A stretch of DNA of 64,000 nucleotides, from the NCBI GenBank assembly GCA_025531455.1, contig JAMYHL010000002.1:1302001-1366000 (forward strand), in the 5' to 3' direction. Within the stretch, counting starts at the first letter, position 1; the number at the start of each line of letters is the position of its first letter. The notes under the pieces were generated by a model. That model was not told the origin of the DNA and made no database searches. It worked only from the letters and a program-made list of their open reading frames with translations. The position numbers and the translations under genes were made by a program. Shown here one piece after another: positions 26,301 to 40,184 of this stretch. Source of the stretch: Apiotrichum sp. Y4204 (taxonomy: Eukaryota; Basidiomycota; Tremellomycetes; Trichosporonales; Trichosporonaceae).

Positions 26301-26940
26301 CATTAGTGACGAGCTCTCCCACACCGCCGAGAGTATCCCTTACCTTGCCGCTGGTGAGGACCTTGAGGAGGTCGGCCCAGTCACCCCCTTCGGCCCTTGC
26401 GCGTGCCCCCTTATCGAAGATACTGTCAATCATCCCCATGCCCATACTTCCGTTTCCGAGACCGATGCGTTGCGCCGCGGCCTTGAGGCTCTGGAGCTGG
26501 AGGCGGGACGTGGCCGTCGCATCGAGGGGGGCGGTGTCCAACGACGGGGGGAGGGCAATGGTCGTACTTGTCGAGGTTGTCGGCGCCGCGGCCATGCCCG
26601 TTGGGGATGCGCCATTGTGGTGCTGTGTAGAGGAGGGGGAATGGGAAGGAGAAACCTGCGGAGCGTGGTGGCGCTGTCGCGGCTTGTATGGTAGCTGGCC
26701 CGAGCCGGAGGGCGATGTCCCGGCCGGCGATGGCGACATGACGTTGAGTGAAGAGTCTGGAGAGCGGCCAACACTGGTGTTGTCGTCCGAGACGTCGCTC
26801 ACAAGGGACGATGTGCTCGCCCCCAAAAGAGGGTGTGCAATTGCCTCTGACGAGGCGCGGGGCGTGCGCCGCGTCCCGAGCGAGAGGGTCGAGAGCAAGC
26901 CGCCTGAGGATGGCGGTTGTGCTGCCTTATCGGCCGACAT
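23352..26940 (-). CDS. VPS9-domain protein, probable Rab5/Vps21-type GEF
   Basis: VPS9 domains activate Rab5-family GTPases in endocytic and vacuolar traffic. Start MSADKAAQPP at 26940. A Ser/Pro-rich N terminus (to ~200 residues) ends at donor ~26346. Then comes an exon with TPKDDAAVLVTLSGMVG, and a long exon (26072 down to ~24960) with YMINKPVRYNEVHKALV and the helical bundle LVCRLLYNRIFSPLHSDDS. After a short ELQKLSSPDCLTPKEKADV exon, the VPS9 core DVILPIMIYSVVKANPPQL and GEASYAIVNLTAVVEFLEH retain the conserved Asp, Pro, Tyr and Gly-Glu positions of the family. A ~350-residue charged, Ser-rich tail follows. The last exon ends in RRLAGALARLQERDRDSK at 23352. The protein is about 1,100 aa. 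It is not a close match to short yeast Vps9; no CUE domain was seen, so the orthologue is open. Confidence 0.88.
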
Positions 26941-27376
26941 GACTGCACCCCTTCGTCTGTGCTATATGGCCGTCACGCGCGAGGGAATGCTTGATTAAGA
27001 AGCAGTCGATGCCGAGGATACCAAGCAGCGATAGCGAGTGATCAAGAGAGTGGGTGAGGGTGTGCTGTGCAAAATGGATGGGATTGTGACAGAGTGAAAC
27101 GCGGACGTCGACCACTGTCAGACTTTGTGTTGCCACAAGACACTCACTCTGGTACTCTGGTTGGATTTGTGGCTTCCGTCATGCCCGTCATCGACGACTT
27201 CATCGACCCACATTCCCACACGTCAGTGCCGGCATTTACACCGCGTGCAGCCCACGTGTAGACCATCGGGTCCAGCGGCCAGTGGCCAGCGGCCAGCTAG
27301 TTGGTCCAGATCCATTCATCCACGGCCTCGTTGAAGTGTTCATATGCATGCAGACTATAGACGACCGAACTGAAAT
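26941..27376. other. Spacer between VPS9 gene and TRM6
   Basis: Holds the VPS9-gene promoter/leader and the TRM6 3' end, both genes being on the minus strand. No other feature was recognised. Confidence 0.6.
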
Positions 27377-29292
27377 CTATGCCTCCTCCTTGATCTCCGC
27401 TTTGATCTCCTCGGTCGCCTCGGCTGGTGTGGCGGCTTCACCAGTGTTCTTTTTCCTCCGCTTGTTGTTGTGTCGCTGATGAGATGTAGCGACGAAAGTG
27501 GAAGGTATGCTAGTTCAGTTAGTTTGTGAATGATGTGTGACCAGTGATGACCTAGACTGGTCAAACAAGGCAAGTACTTACACTCTCGTTGCATGGAAGA
27601 GGTAGCCACTCATTGCGCTGGTGGTCATCTGAGGGTGGGTACGGCCGGGAAGGACCTGCGAGTCAGCTGGGAACGCGCAATTATTTAGCTCACCTGGTAT
27701 GTCCGCTGCCATGACTCGGTCAGCTGAGTGGCAAGGAAGTTGGGGTCCTTGCGAGTGTACTGCAGCGTCTCGGCGAGGACCTGCTGGTAGGCCGAATAGG
27801 CGGTCACTGTAGCCGACCCAGCAAGATACTTTGTCAACCGGTTAATGACCGAAATCGGTGAGAGCTCGGTCGCGAGAATGAGTCTGAGGGTTAGTACACC
27901 CAGCTATGGTGATATAACTCACCCATCCCAGTTGCCGTCATGGAGTTCTTTCCGCGTCGCATTCAGTTCAGCGACCTGGGAGTTGTGCTTTCGCAGACGA
28001 GCAAGCGTTTTCTGCTGAGAAATGGATGGCATATCCTCCTCAGTGGGAGGTTCCGCTGGAGAGTCAACTGTGTTGCGGCGACTTTACGACCTACGTCTGG
28101 AATACTCCTCATCGGCCTCCATCCAGTTGAGCCATTTAATGAATGACAGTTCCCGCTCGCCAAAGTTCATGACGTTGATGACACCCCAAGCAGGTGGGCT
28201 GTCGGCGTCGGTAAACAAGAGAATGCGTCCTTCGCAGCCCATACGATCTGCAATCGCGGCCGTCACGAGACCACCAGTGTCGTCAACGACAAGGTAGCGG
28301 CCGCCAGGGCGAACATTTGAGACTGTCAATAGTTGCGACAGAGTGTCCTCGCGCAGATACTGAATTGACTGCGGGGACCGAACAGCATAGTGGTTCACAA
28401 TGTTGATCGTTGATGGTGCAAGCGGCGTCACCGTCTGAAGGTACCTGGGAGTTAGTTGATTGTAGGATAAAACCACTTACTTCTTCTCCTTGCGCTTCCT
28501 CCATTTTTCCTTGCTAAAGTCGGTCTTGAGGTCAAACTGGTCGTGACGGGCCATCTGCCTCTGTATCATCTCCTCTGCAGACACTCCCTGGGAACGCAGA
28601 GCCTCAATCTCCTCCTGCGAGAGAAGACTGCTGCGGTTCTCCTCCGAGTCGTCAATAAACTCGTTCGTCTCCTTGACATCGTCTGCGGCATTAGCAGTGT
28701 CAAACACCCGTCACCTACCAATCACAGCATCCAGAACTGCTCTCCGCTTCATCGGACGCAATATGTTCTTCCATCCCGGATTGGTCTTTCCTCCATCCGC
28801 CTCGCCTTTGCCCTTCCTCCTGTTCTTCTTCCCCCGCGCCTGGCCGAAGGGAAGGCCCTCCGCCTCGGCGCTCTCATCTGGAGTCGCGAGAGTCGTACTG
28901 GCACCTCCGTCGGCATTGACAAGCTCATACTCAATATCGTAAGGGAGTCCAAGAAGTTCTCGGGCGGGGAAGGCTCCAAACTTGCCCAGCTGGATGAGAC
29001 TGCGAGGTCAGCATGGACGAGATCCTCATCCTTACCCATCCTTGGAAGCCACTACGGCCTTGACCGCGTCACTGGGAAGCTTGAGAAGAACATTGTCACC
29101 CTCCTTGATAACTGTCAAACGGCGGCGAAGAACGACATCGAGCGGCTCCAGCGGCTGTTCCTCCTTTTTCCGATGCGGGGGACCTGTCTGTGGAGGAGCT
29201 GATGACGTTTCCGGGACAACGGCGGCCTCGACTGGAGCCGGTTCCTCAATTTTGACGGGTATCGGCTTAATGTCCTCCATCGTGGTCTCCAT
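27377..29292 (-). CDS. TRM6: tRNA (adenine-58-N1) methyltransferase non-catalytic subunit
   Basis: Trm6 (Gcd10) pairs with catalytic Trm61 in the nucleus to make m1A58, needed for initiator tRNA-Met stability. Start METTMEDIKPIPVK at 29292. The N-terminal beta-barrel carries LTVIKEGDNVLLKLPSD and IQLGKFGAFPARELLGLPYD, diagnostic of Gcd10. Next are KNILRPMKRRAV, a linker with LLSQEEIEALRSQGVSAEEM and HDQFDLKTDFSKEKWRKRKEKK, then the Rossmann part with GGRYLVVDDTGGLVTAAIADRM. There is no intact SAM-binding motif, as expected for this subunit. The gene has several short introns and ends with a Lys/Glu-rich tail and stop at 27377. It diverges from RVB2 across 322 bp. Confidence 0.92.
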
Positions 29293-29614
29293 TTCTTCCC
29301 AGATGATGTAGTGATATCAAGGGTGATGTCGAAGCTAGCTGAGAACGAGGAGAGAGATGGGCTTCAAGAGGTGTTTCCATCGCTTTGGGTCGCGATCTGC
29401 AGCTCTCGAAATGTTCAAAGAATCCAATGTGGAGGTTAATTTGTCACGTGATCTTCCATCACATAGAACGGAGGCAATTTGTACAGGCTTGAAATGAATG
29501 ATGAATCTTGTTTGGGTGGGACTCTTGACGGAACATTGGAGACATCAGAGGAGAAGAGACAGCCTCTTCGACGTCAAACAGCTTCTCATCAACACACAAT
29601 CCATCCTATAAAAC
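29293..29614. promoter_or_regulatory. Shared divergent promoter TRM6 / RVB2
   Basis: 322 bp separate the two start codons, so both promoters and leaders must share this segment. No canonical TATA box is obvious. Shared control of tRNA modification and RVB2 is inference. Confidence 0.5.
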
Positions 29615-31310
<1,696 letters not shown>

Positions 31311-31751
31311 ACGGTAGCTGTAGAGTGTTCTGTGAGACTGGGAGAGCCATATCGAGAGAGCGATGTATTTGCCATTTGATTCCTGCACCATGTGTCAAGG
31401 CACTGGGTGTGTTGCATGCGCGCATGCGTTCGGGGCTGTGGAGAGACAGATGGGCAGCATGGGCCGCTAGCGATAAGATGCATGCATGCATGAGCGTGCC
31501 CCCTGAATGGCAACGGCAACAGCGGGACTGTGCTTGGCGTCGAGGCGTCTGGCGGTTGGGCTTCTTTTCTGACAGTGGGGACCCAAAGAGGTCCAATGAA
31601 TACTCATCGACAAAAGCGTGTCTGTTTCTCTGCATCGCCTTCTCAGCTTCTGCATTCATCCCTTCTCTCCATCACTCGCTTTCATCTCATTATAAGACAT
31701 CTCTCAACCATCTAACTACGGCCCCGACACGTGCCGATTCCACGACGCTTA
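31311..31751. other. Spacer between RVB2 and F-box gene
   Basis: Holds the RVB2 3' end and the promoter/leader of the F-box gene. The right end is C/T-rich and includes a TATAAGACA-like element near 31691. No other feature was recognised. Confidence 0.55.
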
Positions 31752-34634
31752 ATGTCAACAGCCATGACGCCGAATCCCAACCCGAATATAGACGGGGTCG
31801 GCCCCGCCTCCACCGGGCCGCCCACGACTGGAGACGGCAATGACGCGCCAGACGCGTCTGCGACCACCACAACCAGCATGGCCGATCCCTCACCCAGAAC
31901 CGACCCACTTGGCGTGCTCGGCGCGGACGTCTTTCACGAGGTGCTCATGCGCCTGGAGGTGCGCGATCTTCTGCGTGCCGAGTGCGTGTCGCGCACCTGG
32001 CGGGCGTTTTCGTTTTCGGACCCTTGGCTGTGGCGCACCATGGGGAAGCCGCTCGGCGTGCATTTGCCTGAATGGGAGCGGACCGAGGTGGAGAGGCGGG
32101 AGCGGAGGGAGATGGAGAGGAGAGAACGGGAAAGGAGACTGGAGGAAGAGCAGGAGGAAGAGGAGGAGAATGAGGGGACTGACGGGGAGAGATCAGAGCA
32201 TGCGGCAGAGTCGGGGTCCTCAATGGCGACGAAGACCCAAGAGGTGATTAGACGCGCGGTGGCGATGGAGACGGAGAGGCTCGATACCGATGTCGGGCCC
32301 GCTGCGCCCTATCGCGATGCTCGTGAGTTGGTCATAGCCGGGTGATTGTCTCACCCACAGTGCTCGGACACCTCCAACTGCGGTCGGCATGGAAGCGTCG
32401 CCAGGTTTACGAAACCCTGATGCCCACACCTGCGTTCAAGCTGCGTTCTATTACTATTGACCCGGACGAGGATACCATCTATGCTTTGGCAGAGACTGCC
32501 CTTGAGCATGAGGACGAGAATGCGGATCAGCAAGCCGGTGACTCTGAAGACTCGGACAGTTCGGACGGCTCTGACGAGTTTGATGACGATGACGGTGCCG
32601 ACTCTTCCATCTTTTCCAATTCCGATACCCCGTTTGGCATGAGCAGAACCGATAGCCTGCTCGTGCTTAATAGGTACACAGGCGAACATCTGCTCACGGT
32701 TCCGTGGATCGTGAAGACTGCGACAATAAGCGCTGGCGCCGGCTATGTGGTCGTTGCAAGCGTGCCAGGCGGTGAGTGCGCGTACCGTGTGCTTGTCCTG
32801 TATGTACGGTCCCTTAACTGACCACTCGGCAGTCGACCACGAGGAGGAGGCCGACTGGGGCACCGTGCCGGACCCGCAAGGACCGCTCCACATCTATCGT
32901 ACTGCGAACGCTGCGAAGCGGGCCGAGTCCATCACTAAGGACGATGCTGAGCCGCGCGAGTTTCACCACGAGCGCGGACTGCCACTCGAGTTCTTCACGA
33001 CCATTACGGCGCTGGCCGAGTGCCGCGCTTTCCGCGTTAAGCTCGACACACGGTCCCGACCCCCACAAGCTCTGCTTGCTGGCGTTAATGAGGAGAAGAT
33101 TGTCCTTTGCTTCCTCGACGATGATCTCCGGATCGAGGAGTTCCCGGTTGAGCGACTGCGAGTTGTCGACTCGTGTACACCGAGTGAAGAGGACCTCGAA
33201 GAAAGAGGCCGGGCCCTCGTGCGTAGCAGCTTGGCCTGCACCAACGCTAATTCCAGGATATCAACTTTGACGATGAGTACATCTATGTCGTGACACACTT
33301 TCAATGCCATGTGTTCGACCGTAATACGAGGTCTAAGGTCATTGCATTTCCAGACCCGCGAGCAAGCAAGTCTCAGATGGCTGCGTTGGTACTCTATGTG
33401 CCGTACAACTTCCCATTCGGTCTAGAAAACAAGAAAGAGTGGACCGCCATCCCACAACCTTTCAATGGTATCAATCTCCATTTATCAGCAACAAGCGAAT
33501 CTTTCATCGACGCGTATCGTGCAGACACCGAACAGGAAAACTTCAACGACGTTATCAATCCGAGTTGGGCACAACACCGACTTGATGACGACTATCGAAG
33601 GTGGGAAGAAGAATGCGGCAGGTTGTGTTCCTGCTAACGAACAGCGTTATTGTCTCTGACAACGATCTTATTCTGAGGCGCGAGTACGGGTCAGTGATTG
33701 TGGTACGCAATCACCGTAGCGTGCTCGCAGAAGCGGCCGCGTTACCCCTAGAGAAGCGCGCAGAGTTTATCGGATCGCGCACCGCTGTCCTTAGCTACGA
33801 CGGGCCGATAGAGGTCACGCAAGTCTGGGGCAACCGGCTTGTCTGTCACGAAGCCTCTCAGACGATCTTCTGCTTTGACCTCGACCAAATCCCACCGCTG
33901 CCGTTCATGCATCTAGACCCTCTCACCAAGGTTACAGCCTATGCCCTCGATATCTCATGTCTCCAGGAACTTCAGGTGCGCAGCAGCATAGCCGTCGACG
34001 CGCGCGGCATCTACCTCGCCGACTGGGACAAGGGAACCCCCTGTCCCGACATCGATTATGAAGACCTTCATCGATGTCACGTGGACGACGAGGAGTGGCC
34101 AACGCCCATCCGCCCAAACTGTGAGTTGTTACCGTTTGTTCCCAGCTGACAACAGGGGGCTGCATCAAAGTGTGGACCGCTCGCCCAGAGTCCACCCTCC
34201 TCACGTATCCGTGTGCCCGCCGCCTTGCAGAATACAATAACAGGCCGTTCACCCTGACCATATTGCCCAACGTGGTGGTGCCACATGATCCGTTCGAGGA
34301 CGAAACCCTGGCCCCCGATCTCACCGCCCTCTTCGATGGGCCGCTCGCGCCAGACAGTGGGACAGACAGTGAGACGGACAATGGGACAGAAAGTGGGGAG
34401 AGCGACGAAGGTATGGACTCGGGGGTGGAGCAGGCCCTGGACCTCCTTCACACCTCCTTCACCAACTACGACACCGACCACTCCGACCACTCCGAGCTTG
34501 ACGCCCACGAGGACGACGACATGTACCAGTCCCTCTTCAATCCCAACTACATGGAGCAAATCTCCCGTGAGGTTTCAGAGGCGAGTGGCGGTCCCGCGTC
34601 TCACTCGGCGGCCCCTGCCGACGCGAGCCTGTAA
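31752..34634 (+). CDS. F-box protein, probable SCF substrate adaptor
   Basis: F-box proteins link substrates to SCF ubiquitin ligases through Skp1. Six exons (31752-32322, 32361-32771, 32833-33218, 33257-33600, 33645-34120, 34156-34634) sum to 888 aa; introns are 35-61 nt. The F-box lies at about residues 55-100 (LGADVFHEVLMRLEVRDLLRAE, VSRTWRAFSFSDPWLWRTM). A highly charged Arg/Glu helix (RREMERRERERRLEEEQEEE) and a Ser/Asp-rich acidic stretch follow. The middle ~500 residues read like beta-strand repeats (LLVLNRYTGEHLLTVPWIV, VFDRNTRSKVIAFPDPRA), possibly a degenerate propeller, but no WD signature was seen. The C terminus is acidic, with spaced Thr-Asp/Ser-Glu runs. The substrate is unknown. 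Convergent with the phosducin-like gene, 201 bp apart. Confidence 0.85.
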
Positions 34635-34835
34635 TGTGAGTGTGGAGGAGCGTACTCGATGCTCTGTATATCTTTAGTTAGCTGACCATCAGTGTGCGAG
34701 TCCTCGTGTCAGTCAAGCCAGTAGAGTCTAAGAATGCATGGAATCCCATCATCATTATTGAAACCTTCATCGCACCGATTATGTCGTTTGGATGTCACTG
34801 TCACCGTACTCAATCTAACCCAATGTACACACTCG

Positions 34836-35960
34836 CTACCTCTCCTCGTCGCTGTCGTCCGTTCCCTCCGAGATGATGCCCTCACTGTCATCAGCTTGTC
34901 TCACAGGAAGAAGTTAGCTGATATCGGGAAACATAGTTCCCGAGCACGCGTACGTACCGCAGCAGCAGGGCCTCAAGCCCTCCCTTGCCGACCTCAAAGT
35001 CGACCCGGATAAATGTCTTTTCCAGCTCGCCGTCCTTGTACGCCAGGAGGGTCGGGAGGACATCGGGGTCAGGCACACCAACGACCTCTTCATCGTCATC
35101 GTCGTCCTCGTCGTGCTCTTCGAGATCGAGCCTCGAGCTCACGTCACGCTCGCGGATCGCGGCCATCACGCGGCCACCGCCCGCGACACCAAAGCCGAGC
35201 ACGGCCGCGCGGGCACGCACGATCGACGCGCCGCATCGTGCTATGCGCGTTGCTTCCGACAGAAGGGGAGTGCAGCGTGCGAGTGCCTGAAGGGGCGAGA
35301 ACAGGGAATGGCAAGGGAGACAAAGATAAAAGTAGGACCGTGGGCGATTATGACGACAAAAGGGAGGAGCGTCAGCATCTGCGTCACACACTCGCTTCCC
35401 TTCGCTTGCAAACTCACAGGCTCGTAGATCAGAACGCAGACCCATCCTTTCCGCTCGACGGCAGCGACAAACCCGTGCTTCCCGACCTCGCGGAGGCCTG
35501 CGCTAGCCGACTTCATGCGCATCTCCTCGAGCCGCTTCTTGCGCCACGAGGCGACCTCGTCCTCGTCGTCATCGAGGGCAACGGCTTCGAGCTTCTTGGC
35601 CATCTCCTGTTCCTGGCGGTAAGACGGGGCGGTGATTGCGCGCTGCTCCTGCTGTGCGCGGGTCGCGGAGAGGGACGCGCGCTGGGCGGCGCGCTCCGCT
35701 GCCTGGTGTGCCTCATGGTCGTTCAACACCCCCTTTGGACCGGTCTGTGCGCCGCGCCGCGCCCCCGTGCCTCCGTACATAGAGTTGCGGTTCGGCGCCG
35801 CGCGGCGCGCGGTGACGGACGACGAGGTGTGCGTTTTGCCGCCGAAGTGCGTGTCATATGCGTCCTCGTCGCTGTCCGTGTCCAGCGAGTCGCGGCGAGG
35901 AGGACGCGTGGACGGCGCAAAGAGGCGGCCGTCGAGGGCAGCCTGTTCGAGTGCGGACAT
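34836..35960 (-). CDS. Phosducin-like protein (thioredoxin fold)
   Basis: Phosducin-like proteins assist CCT-dependent folding, including G-beta assembly. Three exons (35960-35418, 35286-34958, 34899-34836) sum to 936 nt, 311 aa. The start MSALEQAALDGRLFAPSTR is followed by a charged N-terminal region with EVASWRKKRLEEMRMK, the usual lead-in to the fold. The thioredoxin-like part has KGWVCVLIYEP, then after the first intron ALARCTPLLSEATRIAR, and LPTLLAYKDGELEKTFIRVD. The protein ends with an acidic tail (QADDSEGIISEGTDSDEER), a hallmark of the family. A 9-residue acidic run (EHDEDDDDDEE) sits inside the fold before VPDPDVLPTL. Which phosducin subgroup (PLP1 or PhLP1) it belongs to cannot be settled here. 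Confidence 0.85.
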
Positions 35961-37516
35961 TGGGAGACAGTGGGGAGGAAATGAAGGAGAAGGAACTTCG
36001 AGGAACGACGGTAGTGGTGGTGAATCAGGAGGTCGTCGTGTTCTGCCTAGGAGCAAAAGGTTATTAGATGTTCTCAAAGACGCAGTGACTTCCGCTTGGC
36101 GTTCTAGCTACACAGTGGCGAACGATCGAAATCCGATACCAAGACACTGCTCGTCGGCCCTTGTACGCTAGCCGGACCGAGGACGGAGGTGCGGGCGTGG
36201 AGAATGGATGGGAGTGAGAGGGGTAGCGAGGTATGAGACAGCGCGCGAGGGGTTGAATCAACAGGTGAAAGTGGCGAGTGTTCGAGGGTTGCAGTGTCTC
36301 TTTGCTGGGTTCGTTAGATGACTCGAATGCCCAGCACATACATACAATATACGCTCGTCGCTGCTGTTGCAATGCTACTGCTTGTTCCGTATATGAGCAC
36401 CCGATGCCGGAGTGACAGATAAAATGTCCCCAAGAGAGTCAGGCGGCACGAGCACGAACCGTGCAGCAATGTCAAACGCAACTCAGGCAGGCGCACCGAG
36501 ACACTCAACACCAGAGCCGTGCGCGTCGCGCCTATTGTGTGCTCGTTCTGGCAAAAGGAGGTGTTCCAGACGTGGGTCAACGCGTCGCTATCCGTGGGTG
36601 TGATGGCAACTGGCAGGAGTTACAAGTGAGGAGCGAGGAGCTAAGGAGGAATGGGTGGCACTTCACTATCCCTCGTTCATTTTCTGCAGTATTTCCCTGT
36701 TGCTGCCCTCCTCTCGTTCTGTTCTGTTGCGCCTGTCGTCAAGCCCGCGGCCAAGAAATAGGGCGAGGAGAACTGGTGGTGAATGTTGCAAAGGACAAAA
36801 AGGCGACCCGAGCATGCTGGCGCACAAGGCGCTTTTTGGCTTGCTTGTTTTGGTGCATGACAGGGGCCCCTGGTGGAGGGATTAGGGGAGGAACAAGGCC
36901 TTGAAGACCAGGCGGGATGTGCCGTTCATTGGGCATGGCGTCCGTGGCGGCATCCATGGCGTCCACAGCACCTCGAAAGATCATAGCATAGTCTGCGAGG
37001 GACATTGAGAACAAGAGATAAGAGTTCTTCGCTCGTAGCTGCTATTCTAGAGTGCATTTGTAGATCTACATATACCTGCGACAATCAAACCCTTCCCTTC
37101 GGTCACTTCATCGACACGGCAAACATGACAACCCCCGACAAGTCCAACGGAAGGTCATGTTACCTCCCCGTCCTCGGCCCGAGACGGTGGCGTTGCTGTC
37201 CCCTTCTTCGCTCCTGTTACATCGCCCCAACCATTCCCTTGGCAGTGTGGCAGCGACAGGATACACGACCCGTTCGCTGTCAGGGGAAGCTTCACTTTGG
37301 ACTCAGAACATCCAGAATAAGTCCCAAGCGTTCTCGCATCCTGATCTCATGGATGCGTCGAGGCCTGGGTCCCGGCCAGTCATTCCCACGCCAAGGCCGC
37401 GCCTCGACATCCCCCTACCCACTTGCCATATCACCATCCCCACTTCGTTTTGTCCTTCGCCTTCCCACGATCGCGGTCCGCATAATGGGGAAAAGAAGCC
37501 ATCGCTACAGGCACTC
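35961..37516. other. 1.5-kb spacer between phosducin-like gene and PRP28
   Basis: Holds the promoter of the phosducin-like gene and the 3' region of PRP28. One short minus-strand frame (36739-37005) is listed as a weak candidate. No tRNA, 5S or recognisable small nuclear RNA was seen. Confidence 0.5.
36739..37005 (-). CDS. Hypothetical short ORF, doubtful
   Basis: An 88-residue frame begins MSLADYAMIFRGAVDAMDAA and contains a Pro-rich segment (GLVPPLIPPPGAP) and a basic C terminus. It matches no family I recognise, has no signal peptide or membrane segment, and could be chance in the promoter region. It is included only because the spacer is unusually long. Confidence 0.2.
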   Translation of the reverse strand: MSLADYAMIFRGAVDAMDAATDAMPNERHIPPGLQGLVPPLIPPPGAPVMHQNKQAKKRLVRQHARVAFLSFATFTTSSPRPISWPRA

Positions 37517-39808
37517 CTACTCGTCGTCGTCGCGCTTGCGCTTCATTTCTTTTGTGATCTTCTGGCGGGCGGCTTCGTGCCGGGCGAGCTCGGGGTTCAT
37601 TGTCGACATGGGCGATTTGGCAATCTCGTTCTTGAGCTCGAACATGACCTCCTCGTCACTGTTGTCCAGGAACGTGATGGCAACACCGGTTTTGCCTGCA
37701 CGACCTGTACGACCGATACGATGGACATAGCGCTCGATGGAATCCGCCATTTGCCAGTTGATGACGAGGGAAACGTCAGGCACGTCGATACCACGGCCCG
37801 CAAGATCGGTGGCCACAAGAACGTCCACAGCACCATCACGCAACGCCTGGAGGGAGGCTTCACGCTGCTCCTGATTTTTGCCTGAGTGGAGAGTAACACC
37901 CGAGAGGCCAGCCTGCTGCACATACTTGACCACAACGTCGGCTGTCGACTTTTGGTTGACGAAGACAATGATTGGCGGAGGAAGACCAATGTTGCGCAGA
38001 ATGTCGATAAGACGCGCCTTCTTCTTCTCCTCGCCGTGGACGAACTCGACCCGCTGCTCGACGGTGTCGACGGCCTCACCAGCATTACCGATAGTGACAG
38101 TTGCTGGCTTGCGGAGGTACTTGCGCGTGAGGCGCTCGACCGCGGGAGGCATGGTAGCCGAGAAGAGTGTCATGACTCTGTCCGTTTGACCATTGTCCTT
38201 TTCATTGGCCTGCGGCATGGCGTCGAGAATGAATGTGAGGTCGGCTTCGAAGCCAAGATCAACCATTCGGTCGGCTTCGTCCATCACCACATATCGACAC
38301 TGCGACATGACAATCATGCTCTTGTCGACCATATCCTTGAGACGACCGGGCGTGGCAATGATAATGTGCGCACCGTTACGGAGGTTGAACTGCTGTTCTT
38401 CGACGGAGCGACCACCGACGATGGAGACACAGATGAGGCCCATAGGTACAGCAAACTTTTGCGCCTCGGACTCGATCTGCTGCGCCAACTCACGCGTCGG
38501 GGCGAGAATAAGTGCGTAGGGACCAAGGTGACGGTTATCCTCGTCAAGTGGCGGTAGTTTGTCGATGTATGCAAGCATCGGGACAACGAACGCGGCCGTC
38601 TTACCGGAACCTATGTGTCAGCAACTGAAGTCAATCACCTGTGCATACCTGTTTTGGCAAGACCGACGAGATCACGATTCTGCAACCCGATGGGGATGGC
38701 CTGGCGCTGAATGGGTGACGGCTCTTTGTATCCGATACGGTCAATAACATCGAGCACAGCCAGGGGAATAGCGCTCTCGCGCCACGAGCGCAGCGGATGC
38801 GGAATGTTGCCACCGCGAGATGAGATGCTGTAGTCTTCACGGAAGATACGCCAGTCGCGCTCCTTCATCTCGTCCAGCGGTTTCTCGCTCCAATGGCGAT
38901 CGTCATTGGAGCCCTTTCCAGCACGCCGCCGTTCAAGGGCGTCAGCGTACTTCGACATCGGGGCAGGCGAGCCTGTCGTGCTTCCAGCCGCGCTGGGGCC
39001 AGCTGACCGCCCGTTCGTGGACGAGGGTGCGCCTGGGACACGAGCGCCCTCCGGAGGCGGAGTCCATATCGGCGCTGCGCTCGTGTCGTCGCCTGCGTTC
39101 CAATCGAAGATGGCGTTCTTGTTGGTACTCTTCCGCAGCCACGGCTTCTTGGTCGTCTCGTGTTGGCCGAGGTAGCGCTTCTTGATCGTTTCCAGATCGG
39201 AATCGGTTGCTCCAGCGGGGCCATCGGCACCGTTAGTCGCACCCTTCGCAGCCCCATTCATCGCGCCCCGTCCACCCTGGCCTCCTCGGCGGTCGCGATC
39301 GCGGTCACGGTCGTCCCGCTGGTCACGATACCGAGCGTCTCCATGCTCGTCACGGAAGCGGACGTCGCGCCCCTGCCTGTCCCGCTCGCGGTAGTCGAGC
39401 CCATCTCGGGAAGAAAAGTCGCGCTCACGATCACGATAGTCACGTTCGCGTCCGTCTGTGGTGAGTCAGCAATCCCGGCCAGCATATGACACGCAGCGAG
39501 CTACACGACAATGACCCGTAGCTCAGCCCCAGACTCACAACGCGCAGACTCCAGTTTTCGACGCTCGCTCTCCGCTTCCCTCTGCAGCCGGTCATGCTGC
39601 TCGCGCTCGGATGCCTCGCGTGCTTGCTGCTCCTTGACCTCGGCCTCGCGCTTCGCGAGCGCAAGCTTGGCGCGCTCCGCCTTGGAAAGGAACTTGGGCT
39701 GTGGCGTCAGCTGTGGCCAGCAAGATAGATGGAACGTACCTTTGACGCGGCCTCCTTCTCCGCGCGCTGCTTCGCGACCATGTCCTCGACGCTGAGAGGG
39801 GTCCCCAT
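37517..39808 (-). CDS. PRP28: Pre-mRNA splicing DEAD-box helicase Prp28
   Basis: Prp28 (human DDX23) exchanges U1 for U6 at the 5' splice site. Four exons (39808-39740, 39698-39539, 39455-38649, 38610-37517) sum to 2130 nt, 709 aa. Start [19 protein letters not shown]. The N terminus is rich in Lys/Glu then in Arg/Asp ([12 protein letters not shown]). The Prp28-specific lead-in reads [20 protein letters not shown], followed by [16 protein letters not shown] and the Q motif region [17 protein letters not shown]. Helicase motifs are [10 protein letters not shown] (split by an intron in the glycine codon), [42 protein letters not shown] and [11 protein letters not shown]. All catalytic motifs are intact. 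Confidence 0.96.
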
Positions 39809-40184
39809 GGCGATTTTCTCGGTTGTGAAGTGTGGGAGTGACGAGTCGATGAATGGAGATATGGATTCTTGTTGTTGGGTGGCGGAAATCCGAGATCGAG
39901 CAGGCGTCACAAGCAGTGGGTGCGGTCTGGGATAAATAGCAATAAAAGTATTTTAGAATATTACATGCGACCTACGCGTTAGAGGCACGAGGGATACTCC
40001 CCAAAGTCACGTGATCCGCCTAAGTAAAAGTGGAGGCCGAAGGTTGAGGTCATAATTCCCAAGGATCGCCCTGGATGGTGGATGGGACTCTGGCTGCGCG
40101 AGGCGGGTCATAGCGACCAAGATGATATCTGACCTGTTCTTTTTTCTTGTTTCTCATCTCTTACCATCTGACACACACACCACA
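39809..40184. promoter_or_regulatory. Divergent promoter PRP28 / RPE1
   Basis: 376 bp between two divergent starts, relatively A/T-rich around 39935-39965. The RPE1 leader ends in a C/A-rich ACACACACACCACA just before its ATG. Confidence 0.45.

Noticed and set aside
37157..37885. 242-codon plus-strand open frame overlapping the 3' end of PRP28
   Set aside because: Its apparent membrane helix is produced by the antisense of the Lys/Arg-rich PRP28 tail, and it has no homologous-looking features.
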